Source of the DNA: Pseudomonas sp. ICMP 561
Lineage (GTDB): Bacteria > Pseudomonadota > Gammaproteobacteria > Pseudomonadales > Pseudomonadaceae
Length of the DNA stretch: 64,000 bases
Assembly (NCBI RefSeq): GCF_002699985.1
Contig: NZ_LKBT01000008.1
Coordinates: forward strand, 1-64,000
Reading direction: 5' to 3'
Each line of letters opens with the position of its first letter. Position 1 is the stretch's first letter. The translations under genes were made by a program, and so were the position numbers. Under the pieces are notes generated by a model, which was not told where the DNA came from, ran no database searches, and saw only the letters and a list, made by a program, of their open reading frames with translations. Positions 27,077 through 37,163 of this stretch are shown one piece after another.

Positions 27077-27890
27077 AAGCCAAACACTCTTTTATTAGTG
27101 ACACGATTAGTAAAAAAACACTCCGACCCTGCCCTGGCGGCGTTTCTTGGAATAGTAGGGCGGTCGCTGCATTGACTACTTCAGAAATCCCGCTGCTAAG
27201 GCAGAAGCTACAGATGGTAATCGAGATGATTGATTCGTGTCTAACGGATAGGCAGCGGCCAATACATGGCGGCGTTTGGCATTTACGTACCTACTTACCA
27301 ATATCCGCTATAGTCCACGCCGTCTATAGCTGCGCGCAACGCATAACAGTAATAGCTACAATCACGGCCTCGAATCCAAGGCTGCCGTCACTGAATGGCT
27401 GCTTTTAGCCGAAAGCTTGCGGCCGATTCTGTTGAAAAAGTCGGTTTTCTCAAACTGCCAGCATATTGATCGGTGAAAGCGTTTTTTTTATGCGCTGCCA
27501 CGTGAAATTTGAGTCCCAATACATCTGCGCAGATTCTAGTTTTTAAGCTCAGGCGCGTACTTTTTCTGCGGTGAAAACCACTCCCGACTTTTTCAACAGA
27601 ATCGGCCGAAAGCGGCCGATCGTATATCGCAACTTTTGGCCGACTCCTGCCGGTCAGTGATACGCAGTGCACTGCTCAAGCCCGATGCAAACGCTTGCTA
27701 AGTCCGAGTGCCAAACGGCTGATCAAGTGGAATGCAATCCCCCAACCAAGCTCAACCTGCAGCACTCACTCGCCATCGCCACCCCCTGACATCGTCTAAC
27801 CGCGCTTTCCGCTGCGTGCTAATTTACCTCCAGATTAAAAACCCCCGCTCATCAAAGGCTCTGCCCGTTTAAGGCCTATTGGATATTTTC
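27077..27890. other. Long intergenic stretch at the right edge of the accessory block
   Basis: No protein gene is supported in these 814 bp. The first part (27077-27420) has only short frames. At 27421-27607 there is a small element with perfect inverted ends, listed separately. From 27608 to 27890 there is a degenerate ggccgaaagcggccgatcg-type sequence and then the promoter side of the nitroreductase gene. Confidence 0.5.
27421..27607. mobile_element. 187-bp MITE-like element or IS remnant with perfect 24-bp inverted ends
   Basis: The left end starts ggccgattctgttgaaaaag (27421-27444 in all) and the right end, 27584-27607, is its exact reverse complement. The 139-bp interior has no credible gene. 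The motif gattctgttgaaaaagtcgg resembles ends of transposase-bearing elements known from gamma-proteobacteria, so this may be a non-autonomous derivative. The string gccgaaagc occurs on both sides (27408-27416 and 27605-27613), but not at symmetric positions, so a target duplication is not proven. Confidence 0.65.
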
Positions 27891-28718
27891 ATGACACAAG
27901 CCACACAAAACGGCCTCGCCCTACGCTACGGCGAAGCAGATACAAACACAAAAATCCACGAGAACTGGAACCCGGTTCTTGATCAACTGGTGAATCATCG
28001 CAGCGTCCGCGCGTTCAACGACAAGCCGCTACCAGAAGGAACGCTTGAGGCGTTGATCGCGGCAGCACAGTCAGCCGCGACTTCATCAAATCTACAGGTA
28101 TGGAGCGTGATCGCCGTTCAGGACCCATCTCGCAAAGCGCGCCTCGCGGAACTTGCCGGTAATCAGGCCTACATCCGCCAGGCCCCGCTGTTTCTGGTCT
28201 GGCTCGCTGACCTCTCCAGAGTGTCCCGAGTAGCAGAGCGTGCAGGCGTCGAGCTTGAAGCCTTGCCTTATATCGAGAGCCTGTTACTGGGCACTATCGA
28301 CGCGTCGCTGGCCGCCCAGAACGCGGTGGTTGCTCTGGAGTCGATGGGGCTGGGTGGCGTCTACATCGGCGCTATACGCAATGACATCAAAAGTGTTGCG
28401 AAGGAGTTAGAGCTGCCACCTCAGGTATACCCGGTGTTCGGCATGTGTGTGGGTTATCCCGACGCTGAACGTCCGGCACAGGTAAAACCGCGCTTGCCCC
28501 AGGCGGCGGTCTTGCATCACGAGCGCTACAGCGTGGAGTCGGAAGTGTCCTCGGTCGCGCAATATGACCAGTGCCTCGGCGCCTTTTATCAGCAGGAGGG
28601 TATGAAGGCTGCTGGCTGGTCGGAGCAAGTTGTTAATCGCTTGCGCAGTATTTCCAGCCTGCATGGGCGTGAAGAGTTGGTCAGTGCGCTACAGCAAATG
28701 GGCTTCGGCCTGCGCTAG
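27891..28718 (+). CDS. Nitroreductase-family NADPH-dependent oxidoreductase
   Basis: A 275-residue flavoprotein of the NfsA/FRP type, which reduces nitro compounds, quinones or flavins with NAD(P)H. The FMN-binding start N-H-R-S-V-R-A-F-N-D-K-P-L-P-E-G is near residue 32, and A-A-A-Q-S-A-A-T-S-S-N-L-Q near 62. The G-L-G-G-V-Y-I-G-A-I-R-N motif near 155 and the K-P-R-L-P motif near 200 are typical of this group. ATG 27891 is used; a TTG at 27879 is in frame but less likely. It marks the return to core-type composition after the accessory block. Confidence 0.85.
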   Translation: MTQATQNGLALRYGEADTNTKIHENWNPVLDQLVNHRSVRAFNDKPLPEGTLEALIAAAQSAATSSNLQVWSVIAVQDPSRKARLAELAGNQAYIRQAPLFLVWLADLSRVSRVAERAGVELEALPYIESLLLGTIDASLAAQNAVVALESMGLGGVYIGAIRNDIKSVAKELELPPQVYPVFGMCVGYPDAERPAQVKPRLPQAAVLHHERYSVESEVSSVAQYDQCLGAFYQQEGMKAAGWSEQVVNRLRSISSLHGREELVSALQQMGFGLR

Positions 28719-28745
28719 CAGGCTGGGCTCAGTTCGGTTAATCAG

Positions 28746-30137
28746 TCACTTCGCTCGCGGAAAAACCAGCCTGAACGTCGTGACCCGTTCCAGCTCACTC
28801 TCCACCGTCACGCGCCCTTGATGAACAGTCATGATGGAGCGAACAATCGCCAGCCCCAGACCGGTGCCGCCCTGTTGTCGGGAGCGGCTGGCATGGACCC
28901 GGTAAAAACGGTCGAACAGGCGCGGCAGGTGTTCGGCTTCGATGCCTTCACCCTGATTGCTGACGGCCAGAGACACTTCGTTGGCGTGGCTGTCGAGGGT
29001 GATGGTCACTGTGCTGCCGGGATTGCCGTGCCGGATGGCGTTGGAGATCAGATTGGAGATCGCTCGCTGGATCATCAGTCGTTCTCCCAAAGTCTTTGCA
29101 CTGCCCTGAACCACCAGCGTCATGTCTTTTTCTTCCGCTGACTGATCAAAAAGCTCGGCGACCTTGTTGGCTTCTACCTCAAGATCTACAGTGATGAACG
29201 TCAATAGCGCCGAAGGCTGGGTCACGCTGGCCAGGAAGAGCATCTGGGAAACCATCAATGACAAACGCTCAAGCTCTTCGGTGCAAGACTCAAGTGCCTG
29301 TTTGTATTCCTCGGGTGGCCGCTCTCTGGACAAGGTGACTTGCGCCTTGCCCATCAGGTTGTTCATGGGCGAGCGCAGTTCATGGGCCAGGTCATCCGAA
29401 AACTGCGCCAGTTGCTGAATATCCTCGGCCAGTCGGTTGAGCATCACGTTGACCGCGTGGGCCAGGTCACGGAGTTCGTCAGGTAGTCCGGCCGCCTGCA
29501 TCCGATGGGACAAATCCCGGGCCGATACCTTGTGCGCCACCTTGCGAAATGCGCGCAGGGGTCTTAATCCACGATGCACGATCCACCAGGCACAACCGCC
29601 GACCAGCAGCAGGATGAGCGGCAAGGCAATGAGCGTGGACTTCACATAGGCGCCGAGTAACAGGGCATCGCTCTCTCTGTCGAGCGCGAGCAGCACCAGC
29701 ACCTTCTGGCCACCTTTGAGACGCACCTGTTTGCTGGCAATCAATATCTCGTGACCGGCCGAGGATTCCACCCGCTGGAAATGGTCCCGGCTGTCCCCGG
29801 CCAGAGGTATTGGAGGCACCATCTGTTCGTCCTGACCCAGACTCAGCAAGCGTTTTCTCGGGACGCTCGAATCGAGGATGGTCAGGGTCAAGTCATCGTG
29901 CCCGACAATCTGGTCTCGCAAGTGGTGAGGCGCCAGCACCACGTCAGCTACCGAGCTGAAGCCCTCTGACAGGCTGTGTTCGATTTGCTCCAGCTTTTCC
30001 TGCAAGCCGTTTCTCGCCCGGAAATCCAGCTGATGTGAAATGGACGCGTAGGCGAACGCTGCCATTACCATTACCAGCACGGCACTCATTGCGGTAACGG
30101 CAAGGCCCAGACGGGTTGAAAGGCGCGTGGGTTTCAT
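28746..30137 (-). CDS. czcS: Heavy-metal sensor histidine kinase (CzcS/CopS type)
   Basis: A 463-residue inner-membrane kinase. TM1 is at about residues 12-32, a periplasmic sensor at 33-165, TM2 at about 167-187, then HAMP, the phosphorylated His in [11 protein letters not shown] (near 250) and an ATPase domain with N-A-I-R-H-G, G-E-G-I and G-G-T-G-L-G-L-A-I. The architecture fits the heavy-metal sensor family (CzcS, CopS, IrlS). It overlaps the response regulator by 4 bp and faces czcCBA, so Zn, Cd, Co or Cu is the probable signal. Which metal is sensed cannot be read from the sequence. Confidence 0.85.
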   Translation of the reverse strand: MKPTRLSTRLGLAVTAMSAVLVMVMAAFAYASISHQLDFRARNGLQEKLEQIEHSLSEGFSSVADVVLAPHHLRDQIVGHDDLTLTILDSSVPRKRLLSLGQDEQMVPPIPLAGDSRDHFQRVESSAGHEILIASKQVRLKGGQKVLVLLALDRESDALLLGAYVKSTLIALPLILLLVGGCAWWIVHRGLRPLRAFRKVAHKVSARDLSHRMQAAGLPDELRDLAHAVNVMLNRLAEDIQQLAQFSDDLAHELRSPMNNLMGKAQVTLSRERPPEEYKQALESCTEELERLSLMVSQMLFLASVTQPSALLTFITVDLEVEANKVAELFDQSAEEKDMTLVVQGSAKTLGERLMIQRAISNLISNAIRHGNPGSTVTITLDSHANEVSLAVSNQGEGIEAEHLPRLFDRFYRVHASRSRQQGGTGLGLAIVRSIMTVHQGRVTVESELERVTTFRLVFPRAK

Positions 30138-30808
30138 TCACGTATTTCCAGAACGTAGCCGACGCCGCGCAGGGTATGAATCAGTTTCTGCTCGAAAGGT
30201 TCGTCGATTTTTGCCCGCAGACGGCGGATCGAGACTTCGACAACATTGGTGTCACAGTCAAAGTTCATGTCCCACACCAGCGAGATGATCTGCGTGCGAG
30301 ACATGACTTCACCGCTGTGACGCATCAACAGGTGGAGCAGGGCGAATTCCTTGGTCGTCAGGTCGATGCGCTGGGTGCCGCGAAAGGCTCGGTGTCGTCC
30401 CTGGTCCAGTTCAAGGTCGCCGACCCGCAGCACCTCGGGCAAACCGGCCTGCTCACTGCGACGCATCAGCGTGCGAACTCTTGCCAGCAACTCCGGAAAC
30501 TCGAACGGCTTGACCAGATAATCGTCTGCGCCCATTTCCAGCCCCCGGACCTTCTCTTCAAGGCGACCACGGGCAGTGACCATCATGACCCGGGTGTTGC
30601 TTTTTTTCCTCAACCGGGTCAACACCTCCCAACCATCCATCTCGGGCAGATTCACATCCAGAATCACCAGATCGTAAGTTTGATGTTGAGCCAGATAAAG
30701 CCCATCAAGCCCCGTGACGGCCAGGTCCACAACATAGCCACTCTCGGTTAAACCCTGATGCATGTACTCGGCAGTTTTCGGCTCGTCCTCTACAACAAGG
30801 ATTCGCAT
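30134..30808 (-). CDS. czcR: OmpR-type response regulator (CzcR/CopR type)
   Basis: A 224-residue regulator with a receiver domain (acidic pocket E7-D8, phosphoacceptor D51, Lys near 102) and a winged-helix DNA-binding domain (about 125-222) ending in R-G-V-G-Y-V-L. The phrase [10 protein letters not shown] is typical. It forms a two-component pair with the overlapping kinase gene. It is divergent from the efflux pump genes, and a CopR/CzcR-like box at 31144-31158 lies in the shared 457-bp region. The symbol reflects context; a copR name would be equally defensible from sequence alone. Confidence 0.87.
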   Translation of the reverse strand: MRILVVEDEPKTAEYMHQGLTESGYVVDLAVTGLDGLYLAQHQTYDLVILDVNLPEMDGWEVLTRLRKKSNTRVMMVTARGRLEEKVRGLEMGADDYLVKPFEFPELLARVRTLMRRSEQAGLPEVLRVGDLELDQGRHRAFRGTQRIDLTTKEFALLHLLMRHSGEVMSRTQIISLVWDMNFDCDTNVVEVSIRRLRAKIDEPFEQKLIHTLRGVGYVLEIRE

Positions 30809-31143
30809 ATCAGTGTCCTGTATTAATAGGGTAGGTAAGTGCCGCTGTTATTTTATTGTCGGCTTTAAAGTTGCGCGTCCCGCCTCTGCCAAGGTAACCG
30901 GCAGAGTTCCACGATCAATGGATTCGCGGCGATTCTGGAGTCTGTAGCCACTTCAGGGTCAACCCCGCAGGTGGCTGAATATCCAGATTTTTTAAACTGT
31001 TCTGAAGCCAGAAAGCTTTAACGTTTCCACTTTGCCAGCGCGTTAAAAAGCAAGTTTTAAGGTGTTGCTATTTATGTCTGTGGTATCAATTAACTTGATG
31101 GCGTCGCGCAGTGTAATAGCGTGCGACTGCAACTTTTCTTAAA

Positions 31144-31158
31144 TGACAGGATTGTAAT
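31144..31158 (+). promoter_or_regulatory. CopR/CzcR-like box upstream of czcCBA
   Basis: TGACAGGATTGTAAT matches TGACA-N5-GTAAT, the core of the reported CopR-type binding sequence of P. aeruginosa (CTGACA-N5-GTAAT, here ATGACA). It lies 107 bp before the chosen start of czcC, within the divergent czcR-czcC region. No other clear site was seen in this 457-bp region. Confidence 0.6.
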
Positions 31159-31265
31159 TTTTCAGCAATCCTTCTGCTAACTCCCTTTGCATAAAGTCCC
31201 CCGCATCCAACTCCGCTGAACGCAGCCGGAGTCTGTTCTGGTTATTTGATGGGGTGGTCAGTCAT

Positions 31266-32570
31266 ATGCAAAGGCGCGACGGGAGCAGTGCAAACCCGCT
31301 GAGGCACAGAGTTTTTTCCTTGTTAACCGACGTGAAGCCCACCGTGAAAACAGGTTTGCTTTATGCCTTTTTGCTGTCGTTCGCCGCGCCCGGTATTGCG
31401 ACTGCTCAAAGTCTGAGTCTGCCCCAGGCCATCGAGGCCGCATTTGCGGAAAACCCGGACCTCGCCGCCGCACGATGGGAAATTGGCATCGCCGAGGGCG
31501 ACAGGCAGCAGGCCGGTCTGATGCCTAACCCGGAGTTGTCCTGGGAGGTGGAAGACACTCGGCGCAATACCAGCACCACCACGGTCATGCTCAGTCAGGC
31601 ACTGGAACTGGGTGGCAAGCGCGGGGCCCGCGTTGAAGCAGCCAGCCGGTCCCAGGATGCTGCGCAGATCGAACTGGAACGACGGGGCAACGAGTTACGT
31701 GCCGAAGTCGTGCAGGCCTTCTTTACCGCAATGCGTGCGCAAACCGGTCTGGAACTGGCGCGACAATCCCATGCCCTTGCCCAGCGCGGCCTGGAAGTGG
31801 CTGACGGGCGTGTGCGTGCGGGAAAGTCTTCTCCCGTCGAGGTGACCCGTGCGCAGGTACAACTGGCTGAAACCGACCTGATGGTGCGTCGCGCCGAAAC
31901 CCTGAAAACCAATAGCTATCGCGACCTGGCGCGCACCACTGGCTCGTCGGCTTCTTCGTTTGATCGTCTGGAGTACGCCGACCTGTCGCCGGGCAAATCC
32001 CCGTCGGAGGCGAGGATGCTCACAGCGATCAATCAAGCTGCCGAGCTGCGCCTGGCCCATGCCCAGATCGAGCAGCGTGATGCGGCGCTAGGCTCTGAGC
32101 GGGCGCAGCGCATCCCCGACCTCACCGTCAGCATTGGCAGCCAGTACAGCCGCGAAGACCGTGAGCGGGTGAATGTCATCGGCTTGTCGGCACCGCTTCC
32201 TCTGTTCAATCGCAATCAAGGCAACGTTCTGGCCGCGTCGCGTCGCGCAGATCAGGCCCGTGATTTACGCAACGCGGTAGAGCTCAGGTTACGTACGCAG
32301 ACCCAAGCCGCACTCGATCAATGGTCGACGGCGAGCAGAGAAGTCGAGTCCTTCAATCAGGTGATTTTGCCCTCGGCGAAAAGCGCGGTGGATGCGGCGA
32401 CCCGTGGTTTCGAGATAGGCAAGTTCGGCTTTCTCGAAGTTCTCGACGCACAGCGCACCCTGATTGCTGCCCGCAGCCAATACCTCGAATCGCTGGCCAT
32501 CGCTACGGACGCCAGAGTGACGGTCGAGCGTATCTACGGCGACATCAGCCCATTCACTGCCAATCCTTAA
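31266..32570 (+). CDS. czcC: Outer-membrane efflux protein of the CzcCBA pump (TolC family)
   Basis: A TolC-type outer-membrane channel, 434 residues from ATG 31266. The signal segment G-L-L-Y-A-F-L-L-S-F-A-A-P-G-I-A-T-A ends near residue 45, so the true start may be later: GTG 31332 or 31344 would give a signal peptide of normal length. After it come two OEP repeats with long helices, beginning S-L-P-Q-A-I-E-A-A-F-A-E-N-P-D-L, and including N-P-E-L-S-W-E-V. It should join the RND pump below to carry metal ions out of the cell. It is first in the operon, 67 bp before czcB. Confidence 0.85.
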   Translation: MQRRDGSSANPLRHRVFSLLTDVKPTVKTGLLYAFLLSFAAPGIATAQSLSLPQAIEAAFAENPDLAAARWEIGIAEGDRQQAGLMPNPELSWEVEDTRRNTSTTTVMLSQALELGGKRGARVEAASRSQDAAQIELERRGNELRAEVVQAFFTAMRAQTGLELARQSHALAQRGLEVADGRVRAGKSSPVEVTRAQVQLAETDLMVRRAETLKTNSYRDLARTTGSSASSFDRLEYADLSPGKSPSEARMLTAINQAAELRLAHAQIEQRDAALGSERAQRIPDLTVSIGSQYSREDRERVNVIGLSAPLPLFNRNQGNVLAASRRADQARDLRNAVELRLRTQTQAALDQWSTASREVESFNQVILPSAKSAVDAATRGFEIGKFGFLEVLDAQRTLIAARSQYLESLAIATDARVTVERIYGDISPFTANP

Positions 32571-32637
32571 CCCCTCATTTTTCGCACTTATCGGGCGCAT
32601 CGCTGTGTACATCCGTACGTGATCGCCGGGAGCATCC

Positions 32638-33975
32638 ATGGATAACAACCGAAGTATGACCATTGCCCTGGCGGTGGTTGCAATCATTGGACTTGGCAGC
32701 CTGACGCTGGGTAATCAGGGGCTTCCTGTTGCAGCGGAAGCAGCCAAGGGCTCAAAGCACGAGCACGCGGAAGAGGATGGGCATGCCGACGAGAAGGGGC
32801 ACGCCGAGAATGACAGTCACAGTGACGGCAAGGTTGATGAGAAAGGCCACGCTGACGAAGCGCACGGTGAGGAAAGCCATGGTGATGAAGAGCATGGCGA
32901 AAAAGGGCATGGTGCAGAAGCATCCGGCGGTGAAGCTCATGAAGAGGAGGGCAAGCTCGAACTAAACGCTGAACAGATCAAGTCTGCGGGCATCGAACTG
33001 GCCGTCGCTGCACCTCGGTCGATGAGCACTTCTGTGACATTCCCCGGTGAAATTCGCTTTGACGAAGACCGCACCACCCACGTCGTGCCCAGGGTTGGCG
33101 GGATCGTGGAAGAGGTCAAGGTTGACCTCGGCCAGTCGGTGAAAAAAGGCCAGGTGCTGGCCGTGATCGCCAGCCAGCAAATCTCCGATCAACGCAGCGA
33201 ACTTAACGCAGCGCAGCGCCGCCTTGAGCTTGCCCGGTTGACGATGCAGCGCGAGAAAAAGCTTTGGGAAGACAAGATTTCCGCCGAGCAGGATTATCTG
33301 TTGGCGCGTCAGGCGTATCAGGAAGCAGACATCAGCTACGCCAACGGTCGACAGAAGCTGAGTGCTATCGGCGCCAGCCTGAAATCTTCCGCAGGCAATC
33401 GATACGAACTGATCGCTCCCTTTGATTCGGTGGTCGTCGAAAAGCACCTGGCCATAGGCGAGGTGGTTAACGACAGCACTTCAGCTTTCACACTCTCCGA
33501 TTTGTCGCGGGTCTGGGCGACCTTTGGCGTTGCGCCCAAGGATTTGAACAAAGTCGTGGTAGGCAGGGCAGTCACGGTCAGTGCGCCCGATCTCAATGCC
33601 GAGGTTGAAGGCCGCATCAGCTACGTAGGCAATCTGTTGGGCGAGCAAACCCGCGCGGCTGCGGTGCGCGTGGTACTGGCCAACCCCGAGGGCGCGTGGC
33701 GTCCGGGGCTGTTTGTCTCGGTTGATGTGACAGCAGACAAAGCCAATGCGGCGGTCAGCCTGCCTGAGTCTGCCATTCAGTCCGTTGAAGACCAGACGTC
33801 GGTGTTCGTGCGCAATACCGAAGGCTTTGAAGTGCGTCCGGTGAAAGTCGGCAGACGCGACGGCGGTTATGTGGAAATCGTTCAAGGCCTGACGGCGGGC
33901 ACTCAAGTGGCCGCCGCTGGCAGTTTCATTCTCAAGTCCGAGCTGGGTAAAGGCTCCGCTGAGCACTCCCATTGA
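32638..33975 (+). CDS. czcB: Periplasmic adaptor of the CzcCBA pump with a His-rich N-terminal domain
   Basis: A 445-residue membrane-fusion protein. Residues about 5-32 are a signal/anchor segment. Residues about 38-105 form a His/Glu/Asp/Gly-rich repeat-like stretch with 11 His, mostly in G-H-A-D/E and H-G-E-E motifs, likely to bind metal in the periplasm. After this come the barrel-sandwich hybrid domain (V-V-P-R-V-G-G-I-V-E-E near 145), a helical hairpin and beta-barrel parts typical of CzcB. It links inner and outer membrane components. The His-rich segment is longer than I would expect for an average CzcB. Confidence 0.88.
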   Translation: MDNNRSMTIALAVVAIIGLGSLTLGNQGLPVAAEAAKGSKHEHAEEDGHADEKGHAENDSHSDGKVDEKGHADEAHGEESHGDEEHGEKGHGAEASGGEAHEEEGKLELNAEQIKSAGIELAVAAPRSMSTSVTFPGEIRFDEDRTTHVVPRVGGIVEEVKVDLGQSVKKGQVLAVIASQQISDQRSELNAAQRRLELARLTMQREKKLWEDKISAEQDYLLARQAYQEADISYANGRQKLSAIGASLKSSAGNRYELIAPFDSVVVEKHLAIGEVVNDSTSAFTLSDLSRVWATFGVAPKDLNKVVVGRAVTVSAPDLNAEVEGRISYVGNLLGEQTRAAAVRVVLANPEGAWRPGLFVSVDVTADKANAAVSLPESAIQSVEDQTSVFVRNTEGFEVRPVKVGRRDGGYVEIVQGLTAGTQVAAAGSFILKSELGKGSAEHSH

Positions 33976-33999
33976 TCTGCCTCGCAAGAGTACAACGTC

Positions 34000-36900
34000 A
34001 TGTTTGAACGGTTGATCCAATTCGCAATCGAGCAGCGCATCGTGGTGATGCTTGCCGTGTTGCTCATGGCTGGGCTCGGCATTGCCAGCTACCAGAAACT
34101 GCCCATCGATGCTGTGCCTGACATTACTAACGTCCAGGTACAGATCAATACTTCGGCGCCCGGTTTTTCTCCGCTGGAGACCGAGCAACGGGTGACGTTC
34201 TCGATCGAGACAAGCATGGCGGGCCTGCCGGGTCTGCAGCAGACACGTTCTCTGTCGCGCTCGGGCCTCTCACAGGTCACGGTGATTTTCGAAGATGGCA
34301 CTGACCTGTTCTTCGCCCGCCAGTTGGTCGGCGAGCGCCTGCAAATCGCCAAGGATCAGTTGCCCGAAGGTGTCGATGCGGTCATGGGGCCGATTTCCAC
34401 CGGGCTTGGCGAGATTTTCCTCTGGACCGTAGAGGCGAAGGAGGGCGCGCTGAAGGAAGACGGCACGCCTTACACCCCGACCGATCTGCGGGTGATTCAG
34501 GACTGGATCATCAAGCCGCAGCTGCGCAACGTGCCAGGCGTGGCCGAGATCAACACCATTGGTGGTTTCGCCAAGCAATATCAGATCGCGCCCGACCCGA
34601 AGAAACTCGCCGCGTACAAACTCACCTTGAATGACTTGGTGGCTGCCCTTGAGCGCAACAACGCCAATATCGGCGCCGGTTACATTGAGCGCGGCGGTGA
34701 GCAGTTATTGATTCGCGCGCCGGGTCAACTGGGCACGGTGCAGGACATTGCCAACATCGTCATCGCTAACGTCCAGGGAACGCCGATCCGGGTCAGCAGC
34801 GTGGCCGACGTGGGTATCGGTCAGGAGTTACGCTCCGGTGCTGCCACCGAAAATGGCCGGGAAGTGGTACTCGGTACCGTGTTTATGCTGATCGGTGAAA
34901 ACAGCCGTACGGTTTCCCAGGCCGTGGCCGCCAAGCTGGCTGATATCAACCGTTCATTGCCGGAAGGTGTTGAGGCGATCACGGTTTATGACCGCACGAC
35001 GCTGGTTGAAAAAGCCATCGCTACCGTGAAGAAAAACCTGATCGAAGGGGCGATTCTGGTCATCGCGATTCTGTTTTTGTTCCTCGGTAATATCCGTGCC
35101 GCGTTGATCACCGCCATGGTGATTCCCCTGGCCATGCTGTTCACCTTCACCGGTATGTTCACCAACAAAGTCAGTGCCAACTTGATGAGCCTCGGCGCGC
35201 TGGACTTCGGCATCATCGTTGACGGCGCAGTCGTGATCGTCGAAAACGCGATCCGCAGACTGGCGCACGCACAGCAGAAGTACGGACGGATGTTGACCCG
35301 TTCGGAGCGTTTTCATGAGGTGTTCGCCGCCGCAAAAGAAGCGCGTCGACCGCTGATTTTTGGTCAGTTGATCATCATGGTCGTGTACCTGCCGATCTTC
35401 GCCCTGACGGGTGTCGAGGGCAAAATGTTCCACCCGATGGCCTTCACCGTGGTGATCGCGCTGCTGGGCGCCATGATCCTGTCGGTGACATTTGTACCGG
35501 CGGCCATTGCCATGTTCGTCACTGGCAAGGTCAAGGAAGAAGAGGGCGTGGTGATGCGTACCGCGCGTCTGCGCTACGCACCTGTTTTGAAGTGGGTATT
35601 GAGCCATCGGTCGATAGCGTTCTCCTTCGCTGTGGCGTTGATTGTCTTGTCCGGGTTCACCGCCAGCCGCATGGGCAGTGAGTTCATCCCGAGCTTGAGT
35701 GAGGGCGACTTTGCGTTGCAGGCACTTCGGGTTCCAGGCACCAGCCTGACTCAATCAGTGGACATGCAGCAGCGTCTTGAAAAAGCCATCGTCGAGAAAA
35801 TGCCGGAAGTGGAGCGTGTGTTCGCCCGAACAGGCACGGCAGAAATCGCTGCGGACCCGATGCCGCCGAACATCTCTGACAGTTACGTCATGCTCAAGCC
35901 GCAAAGTGAATGGCCAGATCCTGGCAAGTCTCGCGAAACGCTGATTGCCGAATTGCAGCAAGCCGCTGCGACAGTGCCGGGCAGTAACTATGAACTGTCA
36001 CAGCCGATCCAGCTGCGCTTCAACGAGCTGGTTTCAGGTGTGCGCAGCGACGTCGCGGTGAAGGTTTTCGGCGATGACATGGCGGTACTGAACCAGACTG
36101 CCGCTAAAATCGCTGCGACCTTGCAGAAGGTGCCGGGATCTTCTGAGGTCAAGGTTGAACAAACCACCGGCTTGCCCGTGCTGACGATTAACATCGATCG
36201 TGACAAGGCCGCGCGTTATGGCCTCAATGTAGGCGATGTTCAGGACGCCATTGCCATCGCAGTAGGCGGGCGCCAGGCGGGTACTCTCTATGAAGGTGAT
36301 CGTCGCTTTGACATGGTAGTGCGACTGTCGGAAACCTTGCGTACAGACGTGCCCGGACTCTCGAGCCTGCTGATCCCCGTGCCTGCGACGGCGAGCAGCG
36401 TCAATCAGCAGATCAGCTTCATTTCGCTGTCCCAGGTGGCAAGCCTGGATCTTGTGCTGGGGCCGAATCAGATCAGCCGGGAAAACGGCAAACGTCTGGT
36501 CATCGTCAGCGCTAACGTACGCGGTCGCGACCTCGGCTCGTTTGTGCAAGAGGCGGGCGAAACCATCGAACGCGACGTGCAGATTCCGGCGGGATACTGG
36601 ACCAATTGGGGCGGCCAGTTTGAACAGTTGCAGTCAGCTGCCAAGCGCTTGCAGATCGTGGTTCCGGTGGCGCTGCTGATGGTGCTGGCGCTGCTGTTCA
36701 TGATGTTCAATAACCTGAAGGACGGTTTGCTGGTTTTCACCGGTATTCCGTTTGCCCTGACCGGTGGCGTAATGGCGTTGTGGTTGAGGGACATTCCGCT
36801 GTCCATCTCGGCGGGGGTAGGGTTTATCGCCTTGTCGGGTGTGGCGGTGCTGAACGGCCTGGTGATGATCTCGTTCATTCGTAACCTGCGCGAGGAAGGG

Positions 36901-37143
36901 CGTTCGCTGGGCGATGCGATCAACGAAGGTGCGCTGACCCGCTTGCGCCCGGTGTTGATGACCGCGCTGGTCGCGTCGTTAGGCTTTATTCCGATGGCGC
37001 TGGCGACCGGCACCGGGGCTGAAGTTCAGCGTCCGCTGGCGACCGTGGTGATTGGCGGGATACTGTCGTCCACCGCGCTGACCTTGTTGGTTCTGCCTGC
37101 GTTGTATCAATGGGCGCACCGTCGGGAAGAAGAGCAGACATAG
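34000..37143 (+). CDS. czcA: Heavy-metal RND efflux transporter CzcA
   Basis: A 1047-residue inner-membrane RND protein with 12 predicted helices and two large periplasmic loops. TM4 carries D-F-G-I-I-V-D-G-A-V-V-I-V-E-N (residues 402-416), the HME1 signature that goes with Zn/Co/Cd export; the Cu/Ag type has a different motif. The first helix region starts with I-E-Q-R-I-V-V-M-L. The length is normal for HME-RND pumps. It lies 24 bp after czcB, third gene of the operon, and is followed by a terminator at 37164. Confidence 0.92.
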   Translation: MFERLIQFAIEQRIVVMLAVLLMAGLGIASYQKLPIDAVPDITNVQVQINTSAPGFSPLETEQRVTFSIETSMAGLPGLQQTRSLSRSGLSQVTVIFEDGTDLFFARQLVGERLQIAKDQLPEGVDAVMGPISTGLGEIFLWTVEAKEGALKEDGTPYTPTDLRVIQDWIIKPQLRNVPGVAEINTIGGFAKQYQIAPDPKKLAAYKLTLNDLVAALERNNANIGAGYIERGGEQLLIRAPGQLGTVQDIANIVIANVQGTPIRVSSVADVGIGQELRSGAATENGREVVLGTVFMLIGENSRTVSQAVAAKLADINRSLPEGVEAITVYDRTTLVEKAIATVKKNLIEGAILVIAILFLFLGNIRAALITAMVIPLAMLFTFTGMFTNKVSANLMSLGALDFGIIVDGAVVIVENAIRRLAHAQQKYGRMLTRSERFHEVFAAAKEARRPLIFGQLIIMVVYLPIFALTGVEGKMFHPMAFTVVIALLGAMILSVTFVPAAIAMFVTGKVKEEEGVVMRTARLRYAPVLKWVLSHRSIAFSFAVALIVLSGFTASRMGSEFIPSLSEGDFALQALRVPGTSLTQSVDMQQRLEKAIVEKMPEVERVFARTGTAEIAADPMPPNISDSYVMLKPQSEWPDPGKSRETLIAELQQAAATVPGSNYELSQPIQLRFNELVSGVRSDVAVKVFGDDMAVLNQTAAKIAATLQKVPGSSEVKVEQTTGLPVLTINIDRDKAARYGLNVGDVQDAIAIAVGGRQAGTLYEGDRRFDMVVRLSETLRTDVPGLSSLLIPVPATASSVNQQISFISLSQVASLDLVLGPNQISRENGKRLVIVSANVRGRDLGSFVQEAGETIERDVQIPAGYWTNWGGQFEQLQSAAKRLQIVVPVALLMVLALLFMMFNNLKDGLLVFTGIPFALTGGVMALWLRDIPLSISAGVGFIALSGVAVLNGLVMISFIRNLREEGRSLGDAINEGALTRLRPVLMTALVASLGFIPMALATGTGAEVQRPLATVVIGGILSSTALTLLVLPALYQWAHRREEEQT

Positions 37144-37163
37144 CGTCAGTGTTGTAAATAAAT

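Noticed and set aside
27388..27672. A 94-codon minus-strand frame across the MITE-like element
   Set aside because: It spans both inverted ends and the interior without transposase features, so it is unlikely to be a gene.
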